A stretch of DNA of 64,000 nucleotides, taken from Pseudomonadota bacterium (GTDB taxonomy: Bacteria > Desulfobacterota > Desulfarculia > Desulfarculales > Desulfarculaceae). The stretch covers positions 1 to 64,000 of the forward strand of contig JAHIND010000003.1 in assembly GCA_018896025.1 (NCBI GenBank). Reading direction: 5' to 3'. The position numbers were made by a program, and so were the translations under genes. A model generated the notes under the pieces. The model worked only from the letters and a program-made list of their open reading frames with translations, had not been told where the DNA came from and did not search any database. Positions 17,011 through 25,073 of the stretch are shown here, piece after piece; the first letter of the stretch is position 1; each line of letters starts with the position of its first letter.

Positions 17011-17172
17011 TCGGGTCCTCCAAAGTATTGCGCGGCCCCTGCGGGCCTGGTTACACCCCTCTTATTTCAGCTTAAGGCCGCTGGGAGTCCGACTACAAAT
17101 AATTTTTCTAGTTAGAAAATTTCATGAGGACATGCCGCTTCAGACAAAAAAGCGGTATTTACGACGTTGCCC

Positions 17173-17290
17173 GGCACAGCCAGACGTCGCAGGGCAAGGC
17201 GTCCGGCGAGCGCAGACCGTAGGCGTATTCTTACATACGCCGAGGTCTAAGCGATGCCGGCAACACAGCCCACGGGCAGCTGGCGCAGCC
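17173..17290 (+). repeat. Repeat family B, copy B2 (118 bp)
   Basis: Ends are GGCACAGCCAG and CTGGCGCAGCC. Central stem GGCGTAT/ATACGCC, next stem AGACC/GGTCT, next CCGGC/GCCGG. These sequences differ from copy B1 yet still pair. The right end is 3 bp from the stop codon of the minus-strand ttcA-like gene. A T6 tract follows the element in the direction of ttcA transcription (complement of AAAAAA at 17147-17152). Confidence 0.9.
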
Positions 17291-17293
17291 GAA

Positions 17294-18058
17294 TTACTTG
17301 GAGCGGGGGCGTCCCAGGCGCTGGGTAGATGGCGGCGTAGGCAGCCGCGCCGAGCCGGAATGGGTGAGGGCATGCCACAGGTTGGGCCTAAGCTTCTTGT
17401 TCTCGTGGTGCAAATCTTCCAGCAGTTCGCGCACCCGGCCCCGGCGTCCCTCCCCGGCGCTGGGGCAGCAAGGCGGCTGCACCGGCAGTTCCTTGACGGC
17501 GCAAAAGCGGCGGGTGATGTCCGCGCTCATCAGGCTGAGCGGCCGGATGAGCACCAGGTCGCCGTGGAACAGCGGCTGCACCGGCAGCATGGTGGAGATG
17601 CTGCCCGAGTAGAACATGTTCATCAGGGTGGTCTCGAAGATATCGTCCTGGTGATGGGCCAGGGCCAGCTTGCGGCAGCCCGCCTCCCCGGCGGCCTGGA
17701 ACAGCTCCTGGCGGCGCTTTAGGGCGCAGAAAAAGCAGGGGCTGTTCTCGCGGTTCTCGGGGCTGTGAGCCCTTGGGCCGTAGTCGGTGGCGATGAGGCG
17801 GAACTCCACCCCCAGGTCCTCACAAAATTCCCGCAGGGTTTGGTGGTTCGTGGCTCCGAAGCCCATCTCCACATGGAAGGCGATGAGTTTATAGTCGATG
17901 GGCACCCGACGAAGGCGCTCGGCCAAGAGCCAGGTGAGGCACAGGCTGTCCTTGCCCCCGGATAGCCCGACGGCCACCCGGTCCTGGTCCTGGATCATGG
18001 ACCAGCCATGCACCGCCTTGCCGCAGAGGCTAATCGCTTGACGTTCTACAAATGCCAT
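17294..18058 (-). CDS. ttcA: TtcA-type PP-loop tRNA thiolation enzyme
   Basis: TtcA makes 2-thiocytidine at position 32 of certain tRNAs using a 4Fe-4S cluster and ATP. The 254-aa protein has the PP-loop SGGKDS (33-38), the cluster-type pair CFFC, a third cysteine site PPCC, and ALAHHQDDIFETTLMNMFYSG, which closely matches TtcA (GHHRDDI..T.FLNMFY). It is shorter than E. coli TtcA (311 aa), mainly at the C-terminus. Other PP-loop thiolases such as TtuA have extra zinc motifs not seen here. Repeats of family B lie 3 bp past its stop and 32 bp before its start. Confidence 0.82.
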   Translation of the reverse strand: MAFVERQAISLCGKAVHGWSMIQDQDRVAVGLSGGKDSLCLTWLLAERLRRVPIDYKLIAFHVEMGFGATNHQTLREFCEDLGVEFRLIATDYGPRAHSPENRENSPCFFCALKRRQELFQAAGEAGCRKLALAHHQDDIFETTLMNMFYSGSISTMLPVQPLFHGDLVLIRPLSLMSADITRRFCAVKELPVQPPCCPSAGEGRRGRVRELLEDLHHENKKLRPNLWHALTHSGSARLPTPPSTQRLGRPRSK

Positions 18059-18090
18059 GGGGTTAGATCATACCATCGGGATAGACAGCC

Positions 18091-18208
18091 AGCTTCGCCA
18101 GACGCCCGGGGGCTGCGTTGCCGGCAGCGCTCAGGCTTCGATGTAGGCTTCCCTACACCTCCGGCCTTCGCTAGCCGGTCGCCTTGCCCGCAGCCGCCTG
18201 GCTGTGCC
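18091..18208 (-). repeat. Repeat family B, copy B3 (118 bp, inverted orientation)
   Basis: Read on the minus strand it starts GGCACAGCCAG and ends CTGGCGAAGCT. Central stem GGTGTAG/CTACATC (one G-T pair), next AGGC/GCCT, next CCGGC/GCCGG. It is the only complete copy in this orientation and lies between the ttcA-like start and the metallohydrolase stop. Confidence 0.88.
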
Positions 18209-18314
18209 GGAGAAGATAAAAGGCGTTGTTGCCCTGACTCAAAGGCTGCTTCCCCGCGTTTTATTTCTGAAACATCCAAACATGCTGCCGACCGGTCTGA
18301 GCGCCGGAACCGGG

Positions 18315-19142
18315 CTATATGTCCAGTACTGTGCCCACTCCCAAGAAGGAAAAGCGCTCGCCCAGGGCCTGTTGCATGCGCCCGGCCATGGCCGGTCCGG
18401 TGCAGTGCCCGGCCACCACTTTGAGCCCCTCGCGCGATGCCAGCTCGGCCAGGGCGGCCTTTTGCTGGGCCTCGGGGGCCGGTCCCAGATGGGTGCCGCC
18501 CACCACCAGGTCCACCGGGCCGCCCGCCTTTTGCTCGGCGTCCAGGAGTACGTTGATCACCCCGGAGTGGGCGCAGCCGGTGAGCACCGCGTTCTTCTTG
18601 TCGCCCTGGACCAGGATGGCCAGGTCGTCGTGGAAGGGGTCTGGGGACACCTGCCCATCATGCACGGTGATGAGGGCGGGCGCGGGCACCTCGAAATCGG
18701 TGAGCCGGGGGATGTCGGCCAGCAAGGTGATGCCCGGCCAGGGCTCGGCCCAACGGTCCACGAAGGTGAAGCGGGCGCCCAGGGCCTCGTAGGCCATGCG
18801 GGTGAGCGGCGGGCCCACCTCCCGGCGTTGGCCCTCGTGGTCGGCCAGGTGGGGGGCGAACACGCCCAAATGGCAATACACCGGCAGGGGCTCGGTGCGG
18901 GCCCCCAGCAGGGCCTCGATGCCGCCGGTGTGGTCGTAGTGGCCGTGGCTCAGCACCAGGGCGTCCAGGCGGTCGGGGTCCAGGCCCAGGGTCTTAAGGT
19001 TGGGCAGCAGGGCCCGGCCCATGCCGGTGTCATAAAGGATGTTGTTGCCCTCGTGCTCCAGCCACACGCTCAGGCCGTGCTCGCCGAACAGGGGGCTGAC
19101 GTGACCCACCAGGTTGTCCACCACCACGGTGATGCGGCTCAT
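18315..19142 (-). CDS. MBL-fold metallohydrolase of the dihydropterin phosphate synthase-like group
   Basis: A 275-aa soluble metallo-beta-lactamase-fold protein. Metal-binding motif SHGHYDHTGG, with further histidines in GCAHSG and GGTHLG, and a C-terminal GHCTG. This pattern matches the archaeal and bacterial group that includes 7,8-dihydropterin-6-methyl-4-(ribofuranosyl)aminobenzene 5'-phosphate synthase-like proteins (MJ0296 type). The real substrate in bacteria is unclear. It is the last gene of ppiD-trmO-orphan-metallohydrolase and overlaps the upstream gene by 4 bp (ATGA), so it is translationally coupled. Confidence 0.85.
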   Translation of the reverse strand: MSRITVVVDNLVGHVSPLFGEHGLSVWLEHEGNNILYDTGMGRALLPNLKTLGLDPDRLDALVLSHGHYDHTGGIEALLGARTEPLPVYCHLGVFAPHLADHEGQRREVGPPLTRMAYEALGARFTFVDRWAEPWPGITLLADIPRLTDFEVPAPALITVHDGQVSPDPFHDDLAILVQGDKKNAVLTGCAHSGVINVLLDAEQKAGGPVDLVVGGTHLGPAPEAQQKAALAELASREGLKVVAGHCTGPAMAGRMQQALGERFSFLGVGTVLDI

Positions 19143-19417
19143 TTGTCTTCCCCTTGTTGATCCTGGCGCACCTTTTCCAAGGTGTCCAACACCCGCTCCA
19201 CCCGGCTCTGGGCCGGGGCCAGGAAGCGCTCGCGCTCCTGGTCGGTGTAGTGCTCTTCAATAAAGGCGGCCACGTCGAAGTGGGGAGAGAAGCAGGTAAG
19301 CACGCGAGTGCAGGGCAGGCCCCCTTGCACTTGACGGCAGTAGGCGAAATTTATGGTCTGGCCCAGCTGGGGGCACCAGAAATGCTGCACCGCGTCGTAC
19401 TGGTCGATGCCGCTCAT
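19139..19417 (-). CDS. Small four-Cys protein in the ppiD operon, unknown function
   Basis: A 92-aa soluble protein. Four cysteines lie in the first half (FWCPQLG, FAYCRQ, PCTRVLTC), a spacing that could bind zinc or an Fe-S cluster. The second half is a charged helix (EEHYTDQERERFLAPAQSRV). It overlaps trmO by 4 bp (ATGA) and the metallohydrolase by 4 bp, which supports a real operon member. GAGGAG precedes its ATG. No family is recognised. Confidence 0.75.
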   Translation of the reverse strand: MSGIDQYDAVQHFWCPQLGQTINFAYCRQVQGGLPCTRVLTCFSPHFDVAAFIEEHYTDQERERFLAPAQSRVERVLDTLEKVRQDQQGEDK

Positions 19418-19842
19418 GATTTTTCTCCTCGGGGCTGGTCTATGCCCGCCACCCAGGGCTTGATATCCAGCACCGGGGTGCCGTCGATCATCTCCAGGCC
19501 GCGCACCGTGAGCCGGTTGCCCTCCAGGGCCTCCAGGCGCACCAGGGTAAGCGATATGGGATTTATGCGGTGGGGGCTGCGGGTGTTGAACATGCCGGTG
19601 ACCGGCCGGGAGCGGTCCCCCCGGGGATGCACCTTGAGCTTGGGCTCCTTGGCCTGGTCAAACCAGCACAGCACCCACAGCCAGCGGCCGGGGGCGAGCC
19701 CCTCCAGGCCCTCGCTCCAGGCCGGGTCCAGCTCGATCACCGCCGTGGTCCCGGCCTCGGGGCCCTGGGGAGGGGCCGCGTCCAGGTCGTTCAGGGCGCT
19801 TTTCACCACCCCGATGGGCCGAAAGGACGCGGCCTGGCTCAT
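19414..19842 (-). CDS. trmO: TrmO (TsaA-like) tRNA m6t6A37 methyltransferase
   Basis: TrmO methylates t6A37 of tRNA-Thr(GGT) using SAM. The 142-aa protein has the TsaA-family signature: FRPIGVVKSA at the start, LWVLCWFD, the core FNTRSPHRINPISLTLVRL and the conserved GTPVLDIKPWV. ATG 19842 is used because it opens the conserved start and lies 4 nt past the ppiD stop; an in-frame extension 48 bp upstream would overlap ppiD. Typical TrmO has a C-terminal extension, so this is the short form common in anaerobes and archaea. Confidence 0.88.
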   Translation of the reverse strand: MSQAASFRPIGVVKSALNDLDAAPPQGPEAGTTAVIELDPAWSEGLEGLAPGRWLWVLCWFDQAKEPKLKVHPRGDRSRPVTGMFNTRSPHRINPISLTLVRLEALEGNRLTVRGLEMIDGTPVLDIKPWVAGIDQPRGEKS

Positions 19843-19846
19843 GGCC

Positions 19847-21817
19847 CTACTTGGCCGCGGCCTTTGGGCTGCCCATGGGCACCCATTCAACGGTGCTGCG
19901 CGAGTCGCAGCCGGGGATGGGGCTGCTGGTGGCTCCCTGCACCGGCACCAGGATTTCGGCCCTGGCCCTGAGGTCTCCCAAGAAGCCCTGCACCGTCTGG
20001 CGGCGCTCCTGGGCCAGCAGGATCTCCTTGAACTGCTCGCGCTTGTCGGCGATTTCCTGCTTGTCGGCCGCCTTGCGCCCCACCAGCACCGCGGCGGAGA
20101 ACTGGTCGCCCACCTGCACCGGCTGGGTAAGCACCGGCTTGGTGTCCGGGCGCAGGAACAGGGCCCGCACCAGGGCGGAGCTGCCGCTCAGGTCCTTGAC
20201 CTCGCCGCCCTTGGTGAGCCATCCGGTCTCCACGCTGCCGGGCATGCGCTTAAGCTCGGCCGCCGGGGCCTTGACCTTGGCCAGGTCGGTCAGGAGCTTG
20301 GCCGCCTCCTGGCGGGCCTTGTCCGTGGCCAACTGGGCCTCAACCGCCACGCGCACGTCCTCGATCACATCCTTGAGGGGCTTGACATGGGCGGGCACCC
20401 GTTCCTGGATGACCGCCACGATGGAGCCGCCCTCAAAGGCCACCGCGGGCACCGGCTGGCCCTTGTCCAGGTCCTTGGCCGAGGCGAAGAAATTCTTGAG
20501 TCCGGGTAGCCCCTCCACCTTGCCGCCCTCGGTCATTTTGGGGGAGGTCAGCACCGCGCCGCCGCTCTCCTTGGCCAGCTTGGCCAGGCTCTGGCCCATG
20601 GCCAGGCGGTCAAAGGCGCGCTCGGCCGCCGCCTGGGCCAGGTCCTTGGCCTGACGGTCCACCAGGCTGTTCTTGATCTCCGCCTTTACCTCATTAAGGG
20701 GGGTCACCGAGGGCTGCTCGTGGGCCACCACCTTGACCAAGTGCCAGCCGAACTGGGTGCGCACCAGGCCGATCTCACCGGGCTTCAGCTTGAAGGCCAG
20801 GTCCTCGAAGGGGCCCACCATGGTGCCGCGCCGGAACCAGCCCAGGTCGCCGCCCTTGGGGGCGCTGGGGCCCTGGGAATATTTCTTGGCCAGGGCGGCG
20901 AAGTCGGCCCCCTTCTTCTTGGCCAGGGCCATGACCTTGTCGGCCTTCTCCTTGGCCGCCTCGATCTCGGCGGGCGAGGGCTTTTCGGGCAGGGTGATCA
21001 GGATGTGGCTGGCCTTGACCCGCTCGGGCTTGGAGTAACGGTCCCGCTCCATGTCGTAGGTGTCGGCCACATCCCGGTCGGTGATCTGCACTTGGTCGCG
21101 CTGGGCGCTGACGGGGAAGACCAGATAGTCGAAGGTCACCGTGGCCGGGGCCATGTAGGCGCTCTGGTTCTTCTTGTAGTAGTCGTTGATCTGCTGATCG
21201 GTGGCCCCCACCTCCTTGCGGAAGTCCTCGGGCTTGAACAGGCGGTACACGCCCTGGACCTTGGCCAGCTGGGAAGCCAGCACCTCGTCCACTTGCAGGG
21301 GGGTCACCTGTCCGGCTCCGGCCACCAGGGCGGCCAGCTTTTCCATGCGGACTTCCTGGCGCAGGCCCGCCTCGTAGTCGGCCGGGGTCAGGCGGTTGCG
21401 CTCCAGGATGAGCCGGTAGAGCCGCTCGTCGAAGTTGCCGTCCTTTTGGAACATGGGGGTGGCGGCCACCCTGGCGGCAACTTCCTGGTTGCTGGTCTGC
21501 ACGGCCAACTGGTTGGCGGCCTGGTTGAGCAGCACCTGGTCCACCAATTGGTCGAGAGCCTGTTGGCGCAGGTTCAGCAGAGGTGCTATCTGGTCGAACT
21601 GGGCGCCGAAGCGCTGCTTGCTCTGCTCCACCAGATTGGCGTACACCTCCGAGGCTCTGACCTCGGAAATGGTCTCTCCGTTGACCTTGACCGCCACGCG
21701 GGCCGGTCCGTCGCCGTAGTTGTAAACGCCCCAACTCAGGGCAAAAGCCAGGGCTATGGCGCCCAAAAGGATTTTGATCATCCAGTTGCCGGCGTGCTTG
21801 CGCATCAATTGCAGCAT
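19847..21817 (-). CDS. ppiD: PpiD-type periplasmic peptidyl-prolyl isomerase/chaperone
   Basis: PpiD is anchored in the inner membrane by one N-terminal helix (MIKILLGAIALAFALSWGVY, about 13-32) and helps fold secreted proteins at the Sec exit. The 656-aa length is right for PpiD (E. coli 623). SurA-N-like helical segments are followed by a parvulin domain (about 265-365: KASHILITLPEKP, GGDLGWFRRGTMVGPFED, GEIGLVRTQFGWHLVKV), then a second degenerate PPIase-like part and a C-terminal region. Minus-strand GGGAG precedes ATG 21817. It heads a four-gene operon. Confidence 0.92.
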   Translation of the reverse strand: MLQLMRKHAGNWMIKILLGAIALAFALSWGVYNYGDGPARVAVKVNGETISEVRASEVYANLVEQSKQRFGAQFDQIAPLLNLRQQALDQLVDQVLLNQAANQLAVQTSNQEVAARVAATPMFQKDGNFDERLYRLILERNRLTPADYEAGLRQEVRMEKLAALVAGAGQVTPLQVDEVLASQLAKVQGVYRLFKPEDFRKEVGATDQQINDYYKKNQSAYMAPATVTFDYLVFPVSAQRDQVQITDRDVADTYDMERDRYSKPERVKASHILITLPEKPSPAEIEAAKEKADKVMALAKKKGADFAALAKKYSQGPSAPKGGDLGWFRRGTMVGPFEDLAFKLKPGEIGLVRTQFGWHLVKVVAHEQPSVTPLNEVKAEIKNSLVDRQAKDLAQAAAERAFDRLAMGQSLAKLAKESGGAVLTSPKMTEGGKVEGLPGLKNFFASAKDLDKGQPVPAVAFEGGSIVAVIQERVPAHVKPLKDVIEDVRVAVEAQLATDKARQEAAKLLTDLAKVKAPAAELKRMPGSVETGWLTKGGEVKDLSGSSALVRALFLRPDTKPVLTQPVQVGDQFSAAVLVGRKAADKQEIADKREQFKEILLAQERRQTVQGFLGDLRARAEILVPVQGATSSPIPGCDSRSTVEWVPMGSPKAAAK

Positions 21818-21990
21818 GGCAGGTGGTCTCCCGCTGGTTTGCCAGTTCTGTCGGGCCGTTATCAGTAGAGGCCAAAACTATCACGCCGGTGCCCTACAGT
21901 CAACGCGCCAGGGGCGCAACCTGTGCTTGGCCCCGGCGCGCGCCTGGCATATAATTGCTCCACCCAAACGGGGAAGGAGTAGCTAGCTCA

Positions 21991-22413
21991 ATGGCCCGCC
22001 GCACCGACATCTGCGCTCAAGACATGCCCAAGGTGGCCCTGGCCCTGGTGGAGGCGGGAACTTTGGCCCCCCTTACCTCCGACGCCGCCGCCCGCCTGTA
22101 CACCATCACCAAGACCGGGGTGGAACTAATCCTCAAGCGGCCCTTCATCGACGGCTTCCATATTTTAATGGACGTGCACAACATCACCCAGAAGCTTATC
22201 CAGGTGACCCTGCCCGGCGAGGGCGGCGAGGCCCCGGAGGGCCTGCGCCTGTGGGGAGACATCGTGTGCTTCAACCGCCTGGAAGGGGCGGCGGGGCCAT
22301 GCTTCCTGGTGGAGTTGGCCTGGATCAAGGACAAGCCGGCCAAGGAGGCCCGCCAACGTCTGCTCAAGCGCCTGGGAAGGCTGAGCAAAGGCGGGGGGGA
22401 GCGGTCGGCTTGA
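21991..22413 (+). CDS. Conserved small protein of unknown function, possibly PilZ-like
   Basis: A 140-aa soluble protein starting at ATG 21991 after GGGAAGGAG. The middle (FHILMDVHNITQKLIQVTLP, LRLWGDIVCFN, CFLVELAWI) alternates beta strands in a way that resembles PilZ-like barrels, but the usual c-di-GMP motifs (RxxxR, DxSxxG) are absent. Its stop overlaps the next start by one base (TGATG), so the two are probably co-translated. Confidence 0.6.
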   Translation: MARRTDICAQDMPKVALALVEAGTLAPLTSDAAARLYTITKTGVELILKRPFIDGFHILMDVHNITQKLIQVTLPGEGGEAPEGLRLWGDIVCFNRLEGAAGPCFLVELAWIKDKPAKEARQRLLKRLGRLSKGGGERSA

Positions 22414-23513
22414 TGCTTCGCCGGACCCCGGTCCTGTTGTTGTGCCTCACCGCCTTTTGCCTGACGGCCCTGCCCGCCTGGGCCGCTCCCAAGCAAGACT
22501 TCTATTTCCGGGTGATGGACAGCCACGACCGTGTGTTGTCCGAGGCCCGCATGGACCTAAGGCCCCTGGCCGGAAAACCGGAGGGCGGCCCGGTGTTCGC
22601 CGCCGACCAGGCGGGGGTGATCCGCCTTCAGTGGCTGCCCCTGGGCAAGGAGGCCCTGCCGGGCAGCCACGACCAGGTGACCCGCTGGACCAGCGCCTTT
22701 CACTGGCGCATCTCCGCCCCGGGCTTTTTGCCCGCCGTGGGGGCCATCAACCAGGAAACCACCAGCCGCATCATGGCCGACCCCCTGTTGGCCAAGCTTA
22801 ACCAACAGGCCAACACCGCCCCCCACGGGGAGACGGTGTTGCTGCGCCGCCCCAGCGAGATGTTCGCCTGGAGCGAGAAGCAGCACCCGCCCGAGAGCCC
22901 CCTGAGCGTGGCCTGCAAGGAGTTGCACCTCAAGAACGCCCGGGTGGCCCACCGCCTGGGGGCCTCCTTCGCCTGGCCCGCTTTCGCCCTGAGCGGCGAC
23001 ACCCTGGAGCTCCGTTTCGACTGGGTGGGAGCCCCCTGGGGCAACCAGGCCGCGGCCCCGCTCACCGGCAAGGTGGCCTTGTTGACCGGCCTGCCCCTGA
23101 TGATCGCGATGGGCCAGGACCTGCCCCCCCTGCCCCAGGTGAAAAACTTGCGCCTGGTGTTCAACAGCGCCATCGCCCCCCCGGACGACGACTACGCCAC
23201 GCCCGTGCCCGCCCAGGTGATCATGCAGGCTCCCCTGGAGGCGGTGCGCCGCCTGGGCATGGGCGAGATGGGCGCGCGGGAGTTCATGGGCCAATACCCG
23301 CCCCGCCTGGAGGGCGGCCCCCCGCCCAAGAAGCAGCCCGCCAAGGAAAAGGCAGCCAACAAGGCGCAGCCACAGGGCGGCCCCCAGGGCCAGGCCCCGG
23401 CGGGCAAACCGGGGCAGAGCGGAGACAATAGCGAGGACAAGCTGCTGGAAAAGGCCAAAAGCCAGACCACCGGCCGCAGGCCGCCACCGCCTGGCACCCA
23501 GCCCGCCCAGTAG
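22413..23513 (+). CDS. Exported protein of unknown function with Pro/Gln-rich C-terminus
   Basis: The 366-aa precursor has a Sec signal peptide (MLRRTPVLLLCLTAFCLTAL, cleavage near AWA/AP at about 27). A compact domain follows (VMDSHDRVLSEARMDL, FHWRISAPGFLPAVG, LRFDWVGAPWG), where the first part looks like a beta-sandwich. The last 70 residues are a low-complexity Pro/Gln/Lys/Gly tail. ATG 22413 overlaps the previous stop and has GGGGGGAG upstream. Likely periplasmic or surface associated. No family recognised. Confidence 0.65.
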   Translation: MLRRTPVLLLCLTAFCLTALPAWAAPKQDFYFRVMDSHDRVLSEARMDLRPLAGKPEGGPVFAADQAGVIRLQWLPLGKEALPGSHDQVTRWTSAFHWRISAPGFLPAVGAINQETTSRIMADPLLAKLNQQANTAPHGETVLLRRPSEMFAWSEKQHPPESPLSVACKELHLKNARVAHRLGASFAWPAFALSGDTLELRFDWVGAPWGNQAAAPLTGKVALLTGLPLMIAMGQDLPPLPQVKNLRLVFNSAIAPPDDDYATPVPAQVIMQAPLEAVRRLGMGEMGAREFMGQYPPRLEGGPPPKKQPAKEKAANKAQPQGGPQGQAPAGKPGQSGDNSEDKLLEKAKSQTTGRRPPPPGTQPAQ

Positions 23514-23530
23514 GACGGGAGGTAATCGCC

Positions 23531-23800
23531 GTGAAGCAAGACTTGCTGCAAAAAGCCCACCTGCTTTATGAGTTGGAAGGCGACTACCTGGAGCGCATAC
23601 TAGAAAATGATGCCACCTATGCCGGGCTTTTGGAGCGCCTGGGCCAGGCCGAGCGCCGCCTGGCGGGCAGCGACAAGGCCGGGGCCGAGGCCATGGCCGA
23701 GGCGCGGCGGCTGTTGTTGGAGATGGCCCGCGAAACCAGCTTCAAAATGGGCTTTCTGATGGCCCACGATTATCCCCTGGAAGAAGTGTTCAAGATGTAA
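23531..23800 (+). CDS. Small helical protein of unknown function
   Basis: An 89-aa soluble, all-helical, acidic protein, start GTG 23531 with GGGAGG 11-15 bases upstream. The sequence (LLYELEGDYLERILENDATY, LLLEMARETSFKMGFLMAHD) suggests a helical hairpin or dimer. It follows the exported protein by 17 bp and is probably in the same transcript. Function unknown. Confidence 0.6.
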   Translation: MKQDLLQKAHLLYELEGDYLERILENDATYAGLLERLGQAERRLAGSDKAGAEAMAEARRLLLEMARETSFKMGFLMAHDYPLEEVFKM

Positions 23801-23831
23801 CCATCGTGCCCGCCCCCTGGGAGAGCATCCC

Positions 23832-24341
23832 ATGCAATACAGCTTCGAACCCATGCACCATGAGCACGGCCCGGCGGTGCTGGCCGTACTGAACCACCAC
23901 ATCGCCAGCGGCTTTGCCGCCTACCCCAGCATGTCTTTGCCCGATAAGCTCTGGGAACGTTTCTTTCAGGCCCTGGACGGCTACCCCGCCTATGTGGTCA
24001 AGCACGATGGCGAAGTGGTTGGTTTCGGCGCGCTCAAGCCCTTTCTGTTGCCCGACACCCTGTCCCGCACCGCCGAGGTGAGTTATTTCCTCCTGCCCGA
24101 CCACACCGGACAGGGCCTGGGTTCGCGCCTGCTGGAAATTCTAAGCGCCGAGGCCCTGGAGCGGGGGGTGGACAACCTTTTGGCCAACGTGTCCTCGCTC
24201 AACGAAGGCAGCCTGCGCTTTCACCTGCGCCACGGCTTTGTTCAGGTGGGGCGATTCCCCAAGGTGGGGCGCAAGTGGGGCAAGGACTTCGACCTGATCT
24301 GGTTGCAGAAGGTGCTGACGCCGCGCCAAGAGGACAAGTAA
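23832..24341 (+). CDS. GNAT-family N-acetyltransferase
   Basis: A 169-aa GNAT protein. The acetyl-CoA-binding motif A is LLPDHTGQGLGSRLLEIL, with the upstream strand AEVSYF and the downstream NVSSLNEGSLRFHLRHGFVQVG, typical of the phosphinothricin-type subfamily (N..N..S..F...GF..VG). It transfers acetyl from acetyl-CoA to an amine; the substrate is unknown. It lies in a run of short plus-strand genes. Confidence 0.87.
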   Translation: MQYSFEPMHHEHGPAVLAVLNHHIASGFAAYPSMSLPDKLWERFFQALDGYPAYVVKHDGEVVGFGALKPFLLPDTLSRTAEVSYFLLPDHTGQGLGSRLLEILSAEALERGVDNLLANVSSLNEGSLRFHLRHGFVQVGRFPKVGRKWGKDFDLIWLQKVLTPRQEDK

Positions 24342-24363
24342 CACCCTAAAGAGGGGTTGGCTC

Positions 24364-24492
24364 ATGGCAAAAACGGTCACCTGCGCGCGTTGCAAGGGTA
24401 AAGGCTCCATCAGGGAAAAGGGCCTCCTGGGTCCGGGCAAGGAGAAGCCCTGCCCGGTGTGCGGCGGCTCGGGCAAGGTGAAGCAGAAGTAA
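24364..24492 (+). CDS. 42-aa DnaJ-type zinc-motif protein
   Basis: A very short gene: MAKTVTCARCKGKGSIREKG is followed by a stretch with CPVCGGSG, and it ends KQK. The two exact CxxCxGxG motifs are those of the DnaJ zinc domain, which uses four such motifs; here one pair could bind one zinc. ATG 24364 has AGAGGGG upstream. It follows the acetyltransferase by 22 bp. Possible role: zinc-binding adaptor or chaperone accessory (inference). Confidence 0.72.
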   Translation: MAKTVTCARCKGKGSIREKGLLGPGKEKPCPVCGGSGKVKQK

Positions 24493-24496
24493 AAGA

Positions 24497-24524
24497 GAGG
24501 GCGGGGATAAACCCCGCCCCTACA
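24497..24524. repeat. Repeat family A, solo arm
   Basis: An exact copy of the 28-bp left arm at 15917-15944 that lacks the spacer and right arm. It forms its own 8-bp hairpin (GGGCGGGG/CCCCGCCC) 4 bp after the small zinc-motif gene and may end that transcript. Confidence 0.85.
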
Positions 24525-24551
24525 TTTCACGTCCGGTGAAAAACCAAGCTT

Positions 24552-24985
24552 TGTCGTTGCGAGGAGCGGCCTCGCCGCGACGAAGCAATCTCTGGGCGGA
24601 GATGATACCCACCTATTGGCACCGTAATTTCTATTTCTTTTCAATCAAGTAATAGCCGTCATCGCGAGGAGCATCTCGCCGGAGATGCGACGTGGCGATC
24701 TTCGCTTTCCCCCGGGCGGGAGGGGTTGAGGCATGGATGGTGGTGTGGTTTGGCCGTGTCTGGTCGACGCAGGCATGACAAGGGAAACGGAAGATGGCCA
24801 CGTCGCGGCGGGAGAGGCGTCCCTGCCCTCCCAACCCTTGCCTCCGCCGCTCCTCGCCATGACGGCTATTGGCTAGAGGCGTGGGCGAGGCGGGTTGGGT
24901 GTGGCCTAAAGTTGGCGACGGTGCGGGCCGTCTGCTGCGAGCAGAGATCGCTTGGTCGCTTCACTTGTCGCGACGACAAAATTAT
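24552..24985. repeat. Cluster of repeat family C (GCGAGGAGC...GACGAAGC type)
   Basis: Copies of a short imperfect palindrome, GTCGTTGCGAGGAGC ... GCGACGAAGCAATCTCT, occur at about 24552-24593 and 24656-24705. Inverted or degraded pieces lie near 24800-24865 and 24940-24980. Similar elements recur at 39219 and 45820. This type of 'gcgaggagc...gaagcaatctc' repeat is common in many bacterial genomes. No gene is supported in 24493-25073. Confidence 0.7.
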
Positions 24986-25025
24986 CTTTTTCTAAAGAGT
25001 TAAGGCGATGGGGACCAAAACTAAA

Positions 25026-25051
25026 CGCCCCGCCCGATACCGGGCGGGGCG
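25026..25051 (-). terminator. Rho-independent terminator of paaK
   Basis: CGCCCCGCCCG and CGGGCGGGGCG pair perfectly (11 bp) around ATAC. Minus-strand TTTAGTTTTGG follows. It starts 22 bp after the paaK stop. Confidence 0.85.
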
Positions 25052-25073
25052 CTGATATTTCCAGAGAGAGGGT

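Noticed and set aside
24493..25073. CRISPR array
   Set aside because: The repeats differ in length, orientation and spacing, with no regular spacers and no cas genes.
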